This document shows, piece after piece, positions 56,600-64,000 of a stretch of DNA of 64,000 bases. Source of the stretch: Blastocatellia bacterium (GTDB taxonomy: Bacteria; Acidobacteriota; Blastocatellia; Pyrinomonadales; Pyrinomonadaceae); NCBI GenBank assembly GCA_016789265.1, contig JAEUQK010000017.1:62001-126000 (forward strand). Direction: 5' to 3'. Below the pieces are notes generated by a model. That model was not told the origin of the DNA, searched no databases, and saw nothing but the letters and a program-made list of their open reading frames with translations. Numbering within the stretch: position 1 is the stretch's first letter; every line of letters begins with the position of its first letter. The translations under genes were made by a program, and so were the position numbers.

Positions 56600-56615
56600 T
56601 GGCACACCTCTTGCG
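56600..56615 (+). promoter_or_regulatory. Sigma-54 type (-24/-12) promoter
   Basis: TGGCAC, five bases, TTGCG: the GG and GC elements are separated by exactly ten bases, matching the RpoN consensus closely. The only gene downstream on this strand is the secreted protein at 56736, about 120 bases away. Confidence 0.62.
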
Positions 56616-56735
56616 CAGCACGCCAACGACTGCCGTGTCCTTCACCCTTAGCTCGGAGTTGTATTTTTCGTGCATCGAGCTTCCAAGCCGGGTTCACGGT
56701 TCGTCAATAATTTTATTAACACATGAGGAATCTAT

Positions 56736-57209
56736 ATGAGAGGAATTCTTATTGGAATAATGTTGTTTCTTTCGGCCGTCGCCGTTTTTGGCCAGTCCGA
56801 TATCCGGCCCCGTATCTACATTGAAGAGAGCAATTCTTGGGAAGTAAAAGGTGACCCGATCTTTTCATCGACCGACAAGAAAGGCCGGGTAAGCATCAGC
56901 GGCGGCGAATCTAGCGGTGGTGCTGTTCCACGAACTGCTGAGGTAATGAAACGCTTTAGCGAGCAATGTAAGACCTGTGTCGTTACGCGTTTCAAGGATA
57001 AGGCCGATTTCATCGTTCTGCTTGAACATGAAGGCGGCAAGGACCTATTCAATAAAGACAACAAACTTGCGGTCTTTAACAAAGATGGAGATCTTATTGA
57101 AAGCGGCTCATTCAGCCGACCACGGAAGGCCGTTGACGTCGCATGCAAGGCGATCCTTGCAGCTTATCAAAATCGTACGACCCAAACCGAGGGCTCAAGT
57201 TTGAACTAG
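56736..57209 (+). CDS. Secreted protein, unknown function
   Basis: A 157-residue protein with a signal peptide (LIGIMLFLSAVAVFGQ). The mature part contains YIEESNSWEVKGDP, CKTCVVTRF (two close cysteines) and DFIVLLEHEGGKD. It contains no known catalytic motif. A GAGG ribosome site precedes the ATG. A sigma-54-like promoter upstream suggests activation by an NtrC-type regulator, perhaps under the neighbouring kinase. No family assigned. Confidence 0.72.
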   Translation: MRGILIGIMLFLSAVAVFGQSDIRPRIYIEESNSWEVKGDPIFSSTDKKGRVSISGGESSGGAVPRTAEVMKRFSEQCKTCVVTRFKDKADFIVLLEHEGGKDLFNKDNKLAVFNKDGDLIESGSFSRPRKAVDVACKAILAAYQNRTTQTEGSSLN

Positions 57210-57242
57210 GCCCGGATCTGCGAAGTGAAGAACTCGTAAATC

Positions 57243-57280
57243 AAAGTTGGCGGACCGACCTGTATCGATCCGCCAACTTT
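57243..57280. terminator. Bidirectional terminator between convergent genes
   Basis: A perfect 12-bp stem AAAGTTGGCGGA/TCCGCCAACTTT around a 14-base loop separates the convergent genes ending at 57209 and 57302. The A/T ends of the stem supply a T run on either strand. Confidence 0.85.
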
Positions 57281-57301
57281 GCCTCAGCCCATATTGCGGT
57301 T

Positions 57302-57742
57302 CTAACGCCTAACCGAATAGATACGACCATTTCGAGATCGATAGTACTTACGGCCATTCCTCGTGTACAGATAAGTAGCTCCTGCACCGGCAAGGCCGCC
57401 GACGATCATACCTGTTTTTCCGCCTAACCAAGCTCCCGTTCCGGCTCCGAGCAAGCCGCCGCCTGCGATCTTCGCCGCTCTGCGATACTTTGAGTTGTAG
57501 GCCCGCCGCTTGGTACCTTTCCGGCTCGAAGCATAAAGCAACCCTGCGCCGGCCCCCATCATCGCACCGTTTCGACCGCGACCGATCAACGCACCAGCCG
57601 CTGTCGAACCGGCAACTATTGCCACGTTCGTCGCAACACCGCGGTACTTTTTCTTTTTTCGACGGGTTTGACCAAATGTCTCAGGAACAATCGCCGTAAT
57701 CAGAAACATACACAAAACCAAATAAATTATGACCTTTTTCAT
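57302..57742 (-). CDS. Secreted glycine-zipper protein
   Basis: A 146-residue protein with a signal peptide (MKKVIIYLVLCMFL, cleavage near TFGQ). A basic stretch RRKKKKYRG follows, then glycine-zipper segments with GxxxG spacing (AGSTAAGALIGRGRNGAMMGAGAG, about residues 48-71; IAGGGLLGAGTGAWLGGKTG, about 91-110). The tail is arginine/tyrosine rich. Such proteins associate with the outer membrane or form surface layers. A strong AGGAGG ribosome site is present. Confidence 0.75.
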   Translation of the reverse strand: MKKVIIYLVLCMFLITAIVPETFGQTRRKKKKYRGVATNVAIVAGSTAAGALIGRGRNGAMMGAGAGLLYASSRKGTKRRAYNSKYRRAAKIAGGGLLGAGTGAWLGGKTGMIVGGLAGAGATYLYTRNGRKYYRSRNGRIYSVRR

Positions 57743-57936
57743 TACATCCTCCTTGAAAACAAACCTGTCTGGACATTACTGTTCAAGCGCCGTGCCAGAA
57801 TGCTGACGAACCGTCATTCCTATTACGGCACATCGCATTCTTCGGGCCTGAAGCTTTTGGCTCGGGAATAGCAGTTAACACGCGGATCAAAATACAAAAT
57901 ATTTTAAACGTCACCCAAATTGGTTACGTTTTTCGG

Positions 57937-57964
57937 TTGACATTCCAAGGAAATGCGCTATTTT
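57937..57964 (+). promoter_or_regulatory. Putative promoter of small RNA B
   Basis: A perfect TTGACA (57937-57942), a 16-base spacer and TATTTT (57959-57964). Expected start is about 57971. Confidence 0.5.
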
Positions 57965-57970
57965 TAAGTT

Positions 57971-58054
57971 GTTCCTTGCTTGCTCCACGCTTGTGAGGGA
58001 CACAACGGTGCTGAAAACGGTGTGGGAGACGGTTTCGGCACCTTTCTTCGTTTT
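57971..58054 (+). ncRNA. Candidate small RNA B with the shared terminal loop
   Basis: Downstream of a TTGACA promoter on the + strand are two hairpins: TTGTG/CACAA with loop AGGGA (57991-58005), and GGTGCTGAAAAC pairing with GTTTCGGCACC (58007-58042; one bulge and one G-U pair), whose loop region reads GGTGTGGGAGAC. A T-rich tail (TTTCTTCGTTTT) follows. Bases 58018-58031 are identical to the - strand of 47199-47212, the same terminal-loop position in candidate A. No protein is encoded. Expected length is about 80 bases. Confidence 0.5.
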
Positions 58055-58112
58055 AAACTACCCGTCTGTGAATTTCGGATAAGAAATCATTTTGTTTAAT
58101 TCCCTATTCGTT

Positions 58113-58128
58113 AGGCATAACTCTTGCC
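58113..58128 (+). promoter_or_regulatory. Second sigma-54 type (-24/-12) promoter
   Basis: AGGCATAACTCTTGCC has GG and GC separated by ten bases and shares the CTCTTGC end with the promoter at 56600. The next frame downstream on this strand starts at 58156. Confidence 0.5.
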
Positions 58129-58155
58129 CGAGTAATCGACAACGAGGGCGGGTGA

Positions 58156-58374
58156 ATGATTAGCGTACACAAATTGGACGATCAAAATAGATTCGGTCTT
58201 TCAAATCGCGATATTTATGATCGGCCGATCCCTAGGCCGCCATCCGAACTACTTGACCGACTTATGGCCACTCTTGAGTCGAGGTTCGTAACCAAGCGCC
58301 TTCGAAAAGATGAGAGACCGCATCGCCGGCATGAAAGGGATCAATCTCCGGGACATGGCTTCCCGCACCGATGA
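58156..58374 (+). CDS. Possible small protein, unknown
   Basis: Seventy-two codons, MISVHKLDDQNRFGLSNRDIYD, rich in R, D and P, with a GAGGGCGGGTGA region just before the ATG. The end is arginine and histidine rich (ERPHRRHERDQSPGHG) and not typical of folded proteins. The sigma-54-like promoter about 30 bases upstream is the main argument for expression. No family recognised. Confidence 0.35.
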   Translation: MISVHKLDDQNRFGLSNRDIYDRPIPRPPSELLDRLMATLESRFVTKRLRKDERPHRRHERDQSPGHGFPHR

Positions 58375-58435
58375 GTCCCTTCTTCTCGTTTAGAACCTGC
58401 CAAAGACCCTACTAAATAACCGCTAACGTGTACGG

Positions 58436-58441
58436 TATAAT
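58436..58441 (+). promoter_or_regulatory. -10 box of an apparently leaderless membrane-protein gene
   Basis: A perfect TATAAT ends six bases before the ATG at 58448. No clear -35 is visible. The position predicts a transcript starting at the ATG. Confidence 0.45.
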
Positions 58442-58447
58442 ACGTTC

Positions 58448-58693
58448 ATGTCCACTCTTGCGTGGTTGCTTGTACTGGTAGGCGCGTTGACGTTACTCGG
58501 CAGCTTGGCGTTGCTGATTACAACCGTGAAATATTACTGGGGCGAGCGAGGAAGACCTCCGCTTACGGGAGACGAAAGGCGAATGCAAAAACAAGCTGAG
58601 ATCGAACTTCGTCGGAAACAGATCGAATACGCCGAAACCCATCCAATCAAAACACGCAGTCCCGACTTCTTCGACAACAGGAAGAAAACTTAA
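58448..58693 (+). CDS. Small membrane protein, unknown function
   Basis: Eighty-one residues with one N-terminal membrane segment (LAWLLVLVGALTLLGSLALLITTV). A charged tail follows, with a helical run rich in K, R, E and Q (ERRMQKQAEIELRRKQIEYAE). It could anchor a cytoplasmic coil to the membrane. No family recognised; composition and the -10 box support it as a gene. Confidence 0.6.
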   Translation: MSTLAWLLVLVGALTLLGSLALLITTVKYYWGERGRPPLTGDERRMQKQAEIELRRKQIEYAETHPIKTRSPDFFDNRKKT

Positions 58694-58805
58694 GTCATCC
58701 ATCGACCGATCTGGTCTTTATATCAGACCGTATTTCTTAAGGTATCCGCAGCTGTGCTACTCTTTCTCTGCTTTCCGACCACAACTGATACCAATTGAGT
58801 AAAAT

Positions 58806-60329
58806 ATGATCGCATCTGCAATCTTATCGTCTTTACTGTTGTTTCAGATTCCTTCTCTGAGTCCGCGTCCGAGCGAGACTCCGCAGGCACGGCCAGCTCC
58901 TCAAGCTGAACAAAAAGAGGAGCCGCCAGTTGTGACCAAACACTCGATAAAGATGGGAAACCGCCAATTGAATTACACGGTTTCGACTGGTTTTATGCCG
59001 ATCAAGAACGCTGTCAGCGGTGACACCGAAGCTCGGATCTTTTACATGGCATATACGCTGGATGATCCGCCTGCCGGCCGACCCCTGATGTTCTCGTTTA
59101 ACGGCGGCCCGGGTTCGGCGTCTGTTTGGCTTCATATGGGTGCATTGGGCCCGAAAAGGGTAAAAATGCTCGATGACGGCTTGATGCCGCCGGCACCTTA
59201 CGAGGCCGAAGAAAATGCCCAAACATGGCTGGATCAAACAGACCTTGTGTTCATTGACCCGGTCGGCACAGGCTATTCGCGAGCGACGAAGCCCGAACTG
59301 GCAAGTAAATTCTTTGGCCTGACCGGCGATGTCGAATCGATCGGTGAGTTCATTCGGATGTATCTCGGCCGCAACGAGCGATGGTCCTCACCTCTTTATC
59401 TTGTAGGTGAAAGCTACGGAACGACTCGTGCCGCCGGCCTTTCGAATCACCTTTTCGAACGAGGCATCGCGTTGAATGGGATAGTTTTGGTTTCGACCGT
59501 GATGAATTTCCAGTCGCTGAGTTTTGCAGACAATAATGACCTTCCGCTTATCCTGATATTTCCGTCATACACGGCGACGGCGTGGTATCACAAACAGCTT
59601 CCGGCCGAGCTTCAAAGAAAACCGCTTCGCGAAGTATTGAACGAGTCGGAGCAGTTTGCGATGAATGAGTATGGGCCGGCGATGCTTCGGATAGACAAGC
59701 TCTCGGCACCCGAAAAGAATGCGCTCCTTGATAAATTCAGCCGTCTTTCCGGCCTTGGCCGCGACTTCGTCGATGAGAACAATTTCAGGGTCACGCTCGG
59801 CGAATTCAACAAGGAGCTGCTTCGAAAACAGCGACGGAGTACGGGCCGTCTCGACAGTCGATTCCTGGGTTTTGACAAGGATTCTGCCGGGACAAGCACC
59901 GATTTTGACCCGAGCATGACAGCGATCCGCACGCCGTACACCGCCGTTTTTAATGATTATGTGCGTCGCGAGCTCGGCTACAAATCAGACCTTGAATACT
60001 ACATTCTCGGCGGCGGCATCACATCGCCGTGGAACTGGGGCGTGAACAACCAGTACGCCGATACATCGCAAGCGCTCTCCTCGGCGATGCGCAAAAACCC
60101 GTACATGAAGGTAATGGTCGCGAGCGGTTATTACGATATGGCAACACCGTATTTCGCAGCGGAATATACGGTTTCAGCGATGAACCTGGACCCGCAGTTA
60201 CGACGCAACTTTACGTTTACGTATTATGAGGCGGGCCATATGATGTATATCGAAAAGGAATCGCTGAGGAAGCTTAAGGTGGATGTAACCGGCTTTATTC
60301 AGTCATCTGCGCAACGATCAGGACGATAA
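58806..60329 (+). CDS. Secreted serine carboxypeptidase, S10 family
   Basis: A 507-residue protein with an N-terminal hydrophobic export segment and a proline-rich linker (residues about 20-42). The S10 oxyanion and substrate motif FNGGPGSASVW is near residue 98, the nucleophile lies in GESYGTTRAAGL near 200, and the catalytic His is in EAGHMMYIE near 482. The catalytic Asp should lie in the ASGYYDMATPY region near 443. It would remove C-terminal residues from peptides outside the cytoplasm. Bacterial S10 peptidases are common in Acidobacteria. Confidence 0.92.
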   Translation: MIASAILSSLLLFQIPSLSPRPSETPQARPAPQAEQKEEPPVVTKHSIKMGNRQLNYTVSTGFMPIKNAVSGDTEARIFYMAYTLDDPPAGRPLMFSFNGGPGSASVWLHMGALGPKRVKMLDDGLMPPAPYEAEENAQTWLDQTDLVFIDPVGTGYSRATKPELASKFFGLTGDVESIGEFIRMYLGRNERWSSPLYLVGESYGTTRAAGLSNHLFERGIALNGIVLVSTVMNFQSLSFADNNDLPLILIFPSYTATAWYHKQLPAELQRKPLREVLNESEQFAMNEYGPAMLRIDKLSAPEKNALLDKFSRLSGLGRDFVDENNFRVTLGEFNKELLRKQRRSTGRLDSRFLGFDKDSAGTSTDFDPSMTAIRTPYTAVFNDYVRRELGYKSDLEYYILGGGITSPWNWGVNNQYADTSQALSSAMRKNPYMKVMVASGYYDMATPYFAAEYTVSAMNLDPQLRRNFTFTYYEAGHMMYIEKESLRKLKVDVTGFIQSSAQRSGR

Positions 60330-60367
60330 CAATTTTCGAAGTTCCCGGAAAGCGGCTTCAATCCATT

Positions 60368-60808
60368 TCAGAAGGTTACGCTGACCGCTCGAGTTATGTC
60401 GACTCTCATAACGGCTTCTTGATCGAATCGTTTCATATACTCTGACCGGATCTCTTCGATCTTTGTATTTGCAGCCTTGCGTTCCTTGCGTTTGTAGAGA
60501 AGCACGATAACCTTGCTTTGTTCCATTACGACTTTCGCGTCTTTGGCTCGCCACTGGCCGTCAGCTTCGAGAATGGTCAGCCCACCGGGAAAGCGCGGTG
60601 TCACAAATTCATCGACGAATCTTTGCCAATCTGACTCGCTTACCAACGAACCGTTTCGTTTGCTCAAACCAAAAAAGAGCTCTGTTCTGATAAATTTTTC
60701 GGCTAAAGAGGAATTGAGATCAGATGCGTGCCTTGCCGGGACCGAAGGCAGAGCAAGGGCCGGGGAAAATGCGACGAAAAATAATACAAAGACAAATTTC
60801 CTGATCAT
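60368..60808 (-). CDS. Secreted DUF3574 protein
   Basis: A 146-residue protein with a signal peptide (MIRKFVFVLFFVAFSPALALP). The domain has TELFFGLSKRNG near residue 42, WQRFVDEFVTPRFPGGLTI and KVIVLLYK, matching DUF3574. Its start overlaps the stop of the YkgJ-like gene by four bases (ATGA). The function of the domain is not established. Confidence 0.82.
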   Translation of the reverse strand: MIRKFVFVLFFVAFSPALALPSVPARHASDLNSSLAEKFIRTELFFGLSKRNGSLVSESDWQRFVDEFVTPRFPGGLTILEADGQWRAKDAKVVMEQSKVIVLLYKRKERKAANTKIEEIRSEYMKRFDQEAVMRVDITRAVSVTF

Positions 60809-61572
60809 TCTTTTTCAGGCGGCCCGCTCAAACGTGATAATTCACCAAAAAACGACTGCATCCATTCCCTTCCGGTCTTTTCCTTTTCTCTTCCCGCATT
60901 CTCTGTCGCCCAGTCCAATACTTTTATCATGGGGACATAAGGCATTTCCTTCAATGTTCTCTCTCGAGCTGTGGTGATCAACGATTCTTTCACCTGAAAG
61001 AAATGCCTTATGTTCTCGACACCCGTGCCCTCTGCAGTTTTACAAAGTTCCGCCGGTGATGTTACCAGGTACTCCCTGCAAGTTATTGGGCGGGATTCGT
61101 GGATCGAACAAGATTCATTATCCAGGAAGGGGCAGGCGATCTGGAATCGAAAATATTCAGTGATCGCTGCCTCGTATTCCTGGTCGCCCGACTTCGCGGC
61201 GTCCGACAGCCGTTTAAAGTACCCTGCCGCTTCAAGCGTTTCGTTGCCCGTGCGAAACCTTTCCTTGATCTCAGACCTTCGCGGCTCGGGCATACCTTCC
61301 ACCAGTTCGCCGAGGTCGAAGGCTTCCGATTCCGAGACAGGAACGAGTTGTCGGCAGCAAGCACCACAGCCCGCACGGCACGAGATCTCTTTCCCAGCGG
61401 CGATCACCTGTTCAACCCCCATTTCGATGAAGGAGTTCGACATCTTTCGAATGATCGGAAGCATCGCCCGAAGCTTCACGGACTCGCTCGGTACCGACAT
61501 TCCCATAGTTAAGGGCGAACCGCCGACTTCGAGGGTTATCTTGATGGTTTCTGTAGAGACCTCGTTTTCCAT
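60805..61572 (-). CDS. YkgJ-family cysteine-cluster protein
   Basis: About 255 residues from MENEVSTETIKI. The Cys cluster reads CRAGCGACCRQ near residue 64, then CPFLDNESCSIHESRPITCREY near 145-170, the YkgJ/CxxCxxCC pattern that is thought to bind zinc or an iron-sulfur cluster. It begins one base after the MogA/MoaB stop and overlaps the DUF3574 gene, so the three are probably one transcript. An upstream in-frame Met at 61659 lies inside the previous gene and is not used. Confidence 0.85.
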   Translation of the reverse strand: MENEVSTETIKITLEVGGSPLTMGMSVPSESVKLRAMLPIIRKMSNSFIEMGVEQVIAAGKEISCRAGCGACCRQLVPVSESEAFDLGELVEGMPEPRRSEIKERFRTGNETLEAAGYFKRLSDAAKSGDQEYEAAITEYFRFQIACPFLDNESCSIHESRPITCREYLVTSPAELCKTAEGTGVENIRHFFQVKESLITTARERTLKEMPYVPMIKVLDWATENAGREKEKTGREWMQSFFGELSRLSGPPEKE

Positions 61573-61573
61573 A

Positions 61574-62071
61574 TCATTTCCCTTGATGTTCAGTTTGCCC
61601 CAGGACAAGGTCGATAGCGTGTTGAAGCACAGGCCGGATGACATCAAAACATTCCTCAACCGCCTTTGGCGATCCAGGCAGATTTATGATCAGCGTCCCG
61701 TTCGCGATACCGGCAACACCTCGGGACAACATTGCCATGGGAGTCTTCATATAACTCTCGTGACGAATTGCCTCGGCGATGCCCGGCGCCTCGCGTTCGA
61801 TAACGGCGCGCGTTGCCTCTGGTGTATTGTCCCTCGGGCCGAAGCCCGTTCCTCCTGTCGTGATAACGAGGTTTATATCGTCCCTTGATACAAAGTTTGC
61901 CAATGCACCACGGATTTCGTCTATATCGTCAGAAACAACGACCGTCGCGACAATCTCCGCGTCTGCCGGACGCAGCAGTTCAACCAACCGCGAACCGGAC
62001 ACATCGTTCTCCGGCTTTCGCGTATCGCTTGTGGTCAAAATCGCGGCTCTGATCTTTACCCCTTCTCCCAT
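61574..62071 (-). CDS. MogA/MoaB-family molybdopterin cofactor protein
   Basis: A 165-residue MoCF-binding-fold protein. It begins IRAAILTTSD and has the molybdopterin-binding TTGGTGFGPRDNTPEAT near residues 70-86, and NLPGSPKAVEEC late. This is the molybdopterin adenylyltransferase family; assignment between MogA and MoaB is not certain from sequence alone. No other molybdenum cofactor genes are in the window. Confidence 0.88.
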   Translation of the reverse strand: MGEGVKIRAAILTTSDTRKPENDVSGSRLVELLRPADAEIVATVVVSDDIDEIRGALANFVSRDDINLVITTGGTGFGPRDNTPEATRAVIEREAPGIAEAIRHESYMKTPMAMLSRGVAGIANGTLIINLPGSPKAVEECFDVIRPVLQHAIDLVLGQTEHQGK

Positions 62072-62132
62072 TGCTGCGCCTAACTATTATGGTGGTCTCG
62101 TGATGATAGATTCGATCCGAGGAAAAGACAAA

Positions 62133-63023
62133 TCATGCTTGCGTAACATCGAGTTCTGCGAGCATTCGTTCCTTACGTTTTCCGTAAAGTACGCTCAACA
62201 ACACTCCGCCGACCACAAGGGCCATTCCGACGATCGTAAGAGGAACGATCTTTTCTCCAAAGAAAAGTGTTCCAAACGCGATCGCGTAGATAAGGCCGGA
62301 GTAATTTATGATAGCGACGCCGGCGGCCCTTTCTCGCTGCAGAGCGTTGGTTAGAAATATCTGTCCGAGTTGAGAGAATACGCCGATCATGAAAAGCCAG
62401 AACCAATCCCAGCCGTTCGGCGATGTCCACGAAAAGAATAGGCTGATGAATCCAGCGACCACGCCGACAAGCTGGAAATGAAGAACCACCGTCAATGGAT
62501 GTTCTTGTTCACGCATTCGTCGGACGAGATTGTATGCAACGCCGGAACAGAATGCGGACATGATTCCGAGTGCAAGGTAGAACGGCGAAATGCGTGCGTC
62601 AAACTGCTCGATCAAAAGCACGCCTGAAAACGCCATTGCATAAAAAACCCATTGAAATGGCCGGACTTTTTCTCCTAACAGAACGATCGCGATCACACTT
62701 GTGAAGATCGGCGAGAGATACTGAATAGTCATTGCCGAAGCAAGCGGAATGTTCTGTAGCGTTGTAAAGAAGAAATAAAGTGCTGTGGTTCCGAACAATC
62801 CTCTGGCGAGCAGCAATCCACGATGAGATCCTTTCCAGTCCGCACCGGCACGATATAATCCGATGAAGCAAAAGATGGATGCAAAAAGACATCGAAAGAA
62901 CACGACCTCCATCGGAGGAATGTGAGATATCTGTTTGACGAGGATATTTGCCAAAGAAAAAGCGAGCGTCGATAGGAACATCGCCCGCACGCCTTCGGTC
63001 AGGAATTTTTGCTTCTCTGCCAA
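62133..63023 (-). CDS. EamA-family (DMT superfamily) transporter
   Basis: A 296-residue protein with ten membrane segments in two repeats: LSTLAFSLANILVKQISHIPPMEVVFFRC, then from residue 150 ALGIMSAFCSGVAYNLVRRM. It probably exports a small metabolite. It is the second such protein in the window (the first is at 39008); they are not close copies. It lies directly downstream of the feo genes. Confidence 0.86.
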   Translation of the reverse strand: MAEKQKFLTEGVRAMFLSTLAFSLANILVKQISHIPPMEVVFFRCLFASIFCFIGLYRAGADWKGSHRGLLLARGLFGTTALYFFFTTLQNIPLASAMTIQYLSPIFTSVIAIVLLGEKVRPFQWVFYAMAFSGVLLIEQFDARISPFYLALGIMSAFCSGVAYNLVRRMREQEHPLTVVLHFQLVGVVAGFISLFFSWTSPNGWDWFWLFMIGVFSQLGQIFLTNALQRERAAGVAIINYSGLIYAIAFGTLFFGEKIVPLTIVGMALVVGGVLLSVLYGKRKERMLAELDVTQA

Positions 63024-63029
63024 ACTACA

Positions 63030-63188
63030 TTATTGTACAGCTTTCTTTGAATTCGAACCGCAACCGCAGTCATCTCCACAGCTTTTCTTCGGCGAAAATG
63101 CCCGCACCTTCTTCCGGATCAATGTCACCGCATATGCCAGTGCTCCGAGCACGATCAACCCGGCAATTAACGTCTGGATATCGAGCAT
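63030..63188 (-). CDS. FeoB-associated Cys-rich membrane protein
   Basis: A 52-residue protein with one membrane helix (LIAGLIVLGALAYAVTLI), a basic segment RKKVRAFSPKK and a cysteine-rich end CGDDCGCG. This is the pattern of the FeoB-associated Cys-rich proteins that accompany ferrous iron transporters. The start overlaps the feoB stop (TAATG), which strongly supports it. Confidence 0.85.
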   Translation of the reverse strand: MLDIQTLIAGLIVLGALAYAVTLIRKKVRAFSPKKSCGDDCGCGSNSKKAVQ

Positions 63189-64000
63189 TACTGCAACCCC
63201 ACGAGCTTACCGCCCTGATAGGTCAGGAACGCACCCAAGTACGCGAGACATGTCATATATCCCAACATAAAAAGCGGCCATCTCCAGGAATTGGTCTCTC
63301 GGCGCACGACAGCCAGCGTTGACATGCACTGCATCGCGAGAACAAAGAAGACCATCAAGGTCAGCGCCGTTAGCGGCGTCCAAACAGGTTTCCCGGCCGA
63401 ATCTTTAGCGTCACGGATCGCTGCGATCAATGTTGTCGATTCTTCGTTCTCGTCCTTTCCTACGTTGTAAATTATGCTTAGCGTTGAGACCAATACTTCT
63501 CGGGCCGCAAAGCTTGCGATCAATGCGACGCCGATCTTCCAATCGAATCCAAGCGGCTGTATTACAGGTTCAATAAGATGGCCCAGCTGCCCCGCGTAGC
63601 TGTTTTGCATCTGAACCGCTTCCGCCGCGGTCGGTTCACTGGCAGAAGGACTCGATCCGGTTCTCGGAAAATACGCCAACGCCCAAAGGATGATCGAGAT
63701 CGCAAGGATCACCGTACCTGCTCGTTTCACGAACAACCAGGCGCGGGTGATCATGTTCTGAACGACTGTCCGCAGGTTTGGAACCCGATAGGGCGGTAAT
63801 TCCATCACAAACGGCGGCGGCGGAGACTTTAGGATGGTGTGTTTCAGTATAAACGCCACAATGATGGCTGCCGCAATGCCGATCGAGTACATCGCCAGCA
63901 TTAACAAGGCCCCAAGAGAGATGAACCCGAAGACAGTTTGTCCGGCGAAGAACGCACCGATCATCAAAGTATATACCGGCAGTCGAGCCGAACAGCTCAT
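63188..64000 (-). CDS. feoB: Ferrous iron transporter FeoB, C-terminal part
   Basis: The last 270 codons are in the window; the N-terminal GTPase domain lies beyond the right edge. The visible part starts MSCSARLPVYTLMIGAFF, the conserved region of the FeoB membrane domain, and continues with FVMELPPYRVPNLRTV, IIASFAAREVLVSTLSIIY and CMSTLAVVRRET. FeoB imports Fe2+ across the inner membrane, driven by GTP. It is followed by the Cys-rich partner. Confidence 0.95.
   Translation of the reverse strand: MSCSARLPVYTLMIGAFFAGQTVFGFISLGALLMLAMYSIGIAAAIIVAFILKHTILKSPPPPFVMELPPYRVPNLRTVVQNMITRAWLFVKRAGTVILAISIILWALAYFPRTGSSPSASEPTAAEAVQMQNSYAGQLGHLIEPVIQPLGFDWKIGVALIASFAAREVLVSTLSIIYNVGKDENEESTTLIAAIRDAKDSAGKPVWTPLTALTLMVFFVLAMQCMSTLAVVRRETNSWRWPLFMLGYMTCLAYLGAFLTYQGGKLVGLQ

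Noticed and set aside
1..64000. CRISPR arrays, insertion sequences, prophage or integrase genes
   Set aside because: No regularly spaced direct repeats, transposase or phage-like genes were recognised anywhere in the window.

Overview
The window looks like a chromosomal segment of an Acidobacteriota bacterium, probably class Blastocatellia (Pyrinomonadaceae-like). This placement is an inference. It rests on an Oar-type TonB-dependent receptor with an N-terminal carboxypeptidase-regulatory domain, a secreted VWA protein of the kind common in Acidobacteria, a sortilin/VPS10-like Asp-box protein, a high density of secreted peptidases, and roughly balanced base composition. No phage, transposase, CRISPR array or defence island was seen. 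Most of the window is core or near-core chromosome.

Layout. Positions 1-3949 (+) hold the end of a peptide-type ABC permease, then pxpB, pxpC and pxpA (ATP-dependent 5-oxoprolinase) and an NRAMP-like transporter, tightly packed. Positions 3999-8957 hold a secreted VWA protein, a small secreted protein on the opposite strand, and a large VPS10-like protein. Positions 8986-14427 (-) read glgA, purA, a GNAT acetyltransferase, tRNA-Lys, a DASS transporter and gluconokinase. Positions 14853-20606 (-) carry the Oar-like receptor and rho. Positions 20858-28219 (-) are the protein quality-control block tig, clpP, clpX, lon, engB, with a broken cysteine-protease gene on the + strand between clpX and lon. 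After tRNA-Leu come murE (+), a PilZ protein and an amino-acid permease (-), pabB, a lone ExbD, a membrane J-protein and rpsT (+). Next is a + strand run of yhhQ, recG, rsmD, an EamA exporter, aroC and a lipoprotein archaemetzincin. Positions 42254-47355 hold a second degraded gene, a DUF4177-like secreted protein, purD, a zinc-ribbon protein and a large APC permease.

Positions 47181-58700 are the accessory part: two candidate small RNAs, a secreted matrixin-like protease, an orphan polysaccharide-export protein next to a small zinc-ribbon gene, several small unknown genes, a metallo-beta-lactamase-fold hydrolase, an SDR, and an NtrB-like 7TM histidine kinase followed by two sequences matching sigma-54 promoters. 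The window closes with an S10 carboxypeptidase (+) and a - strand cluster of feoB (cut by the window edge), a FeoB-associated Cys-rich peptide, an EamA transporter, a MogA/MoaB protein, a YkgJ-type Cys-cluster protein and a DUF3574 protein.

The most interesting observation is a pair of intergenic loci (47181-47306 on -, 57937-58054 on +). Each has a promoter-like element, consecutive hairpins and a T-rich end, and both carry the same 14-base segment in the loop region of the terminal hairpin. Second is the association of an NtrB-like kinase, a 20-bp palindrome and two -24/-12 promoters. Other points are two gene relics, a divergent NRAMP-like protein in the 5-oxoprolinase operon, a lipoprotein form of archaemetzincin and several apparently leaderless genes. 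All functional calls come from reading the sequence; no database search was run.
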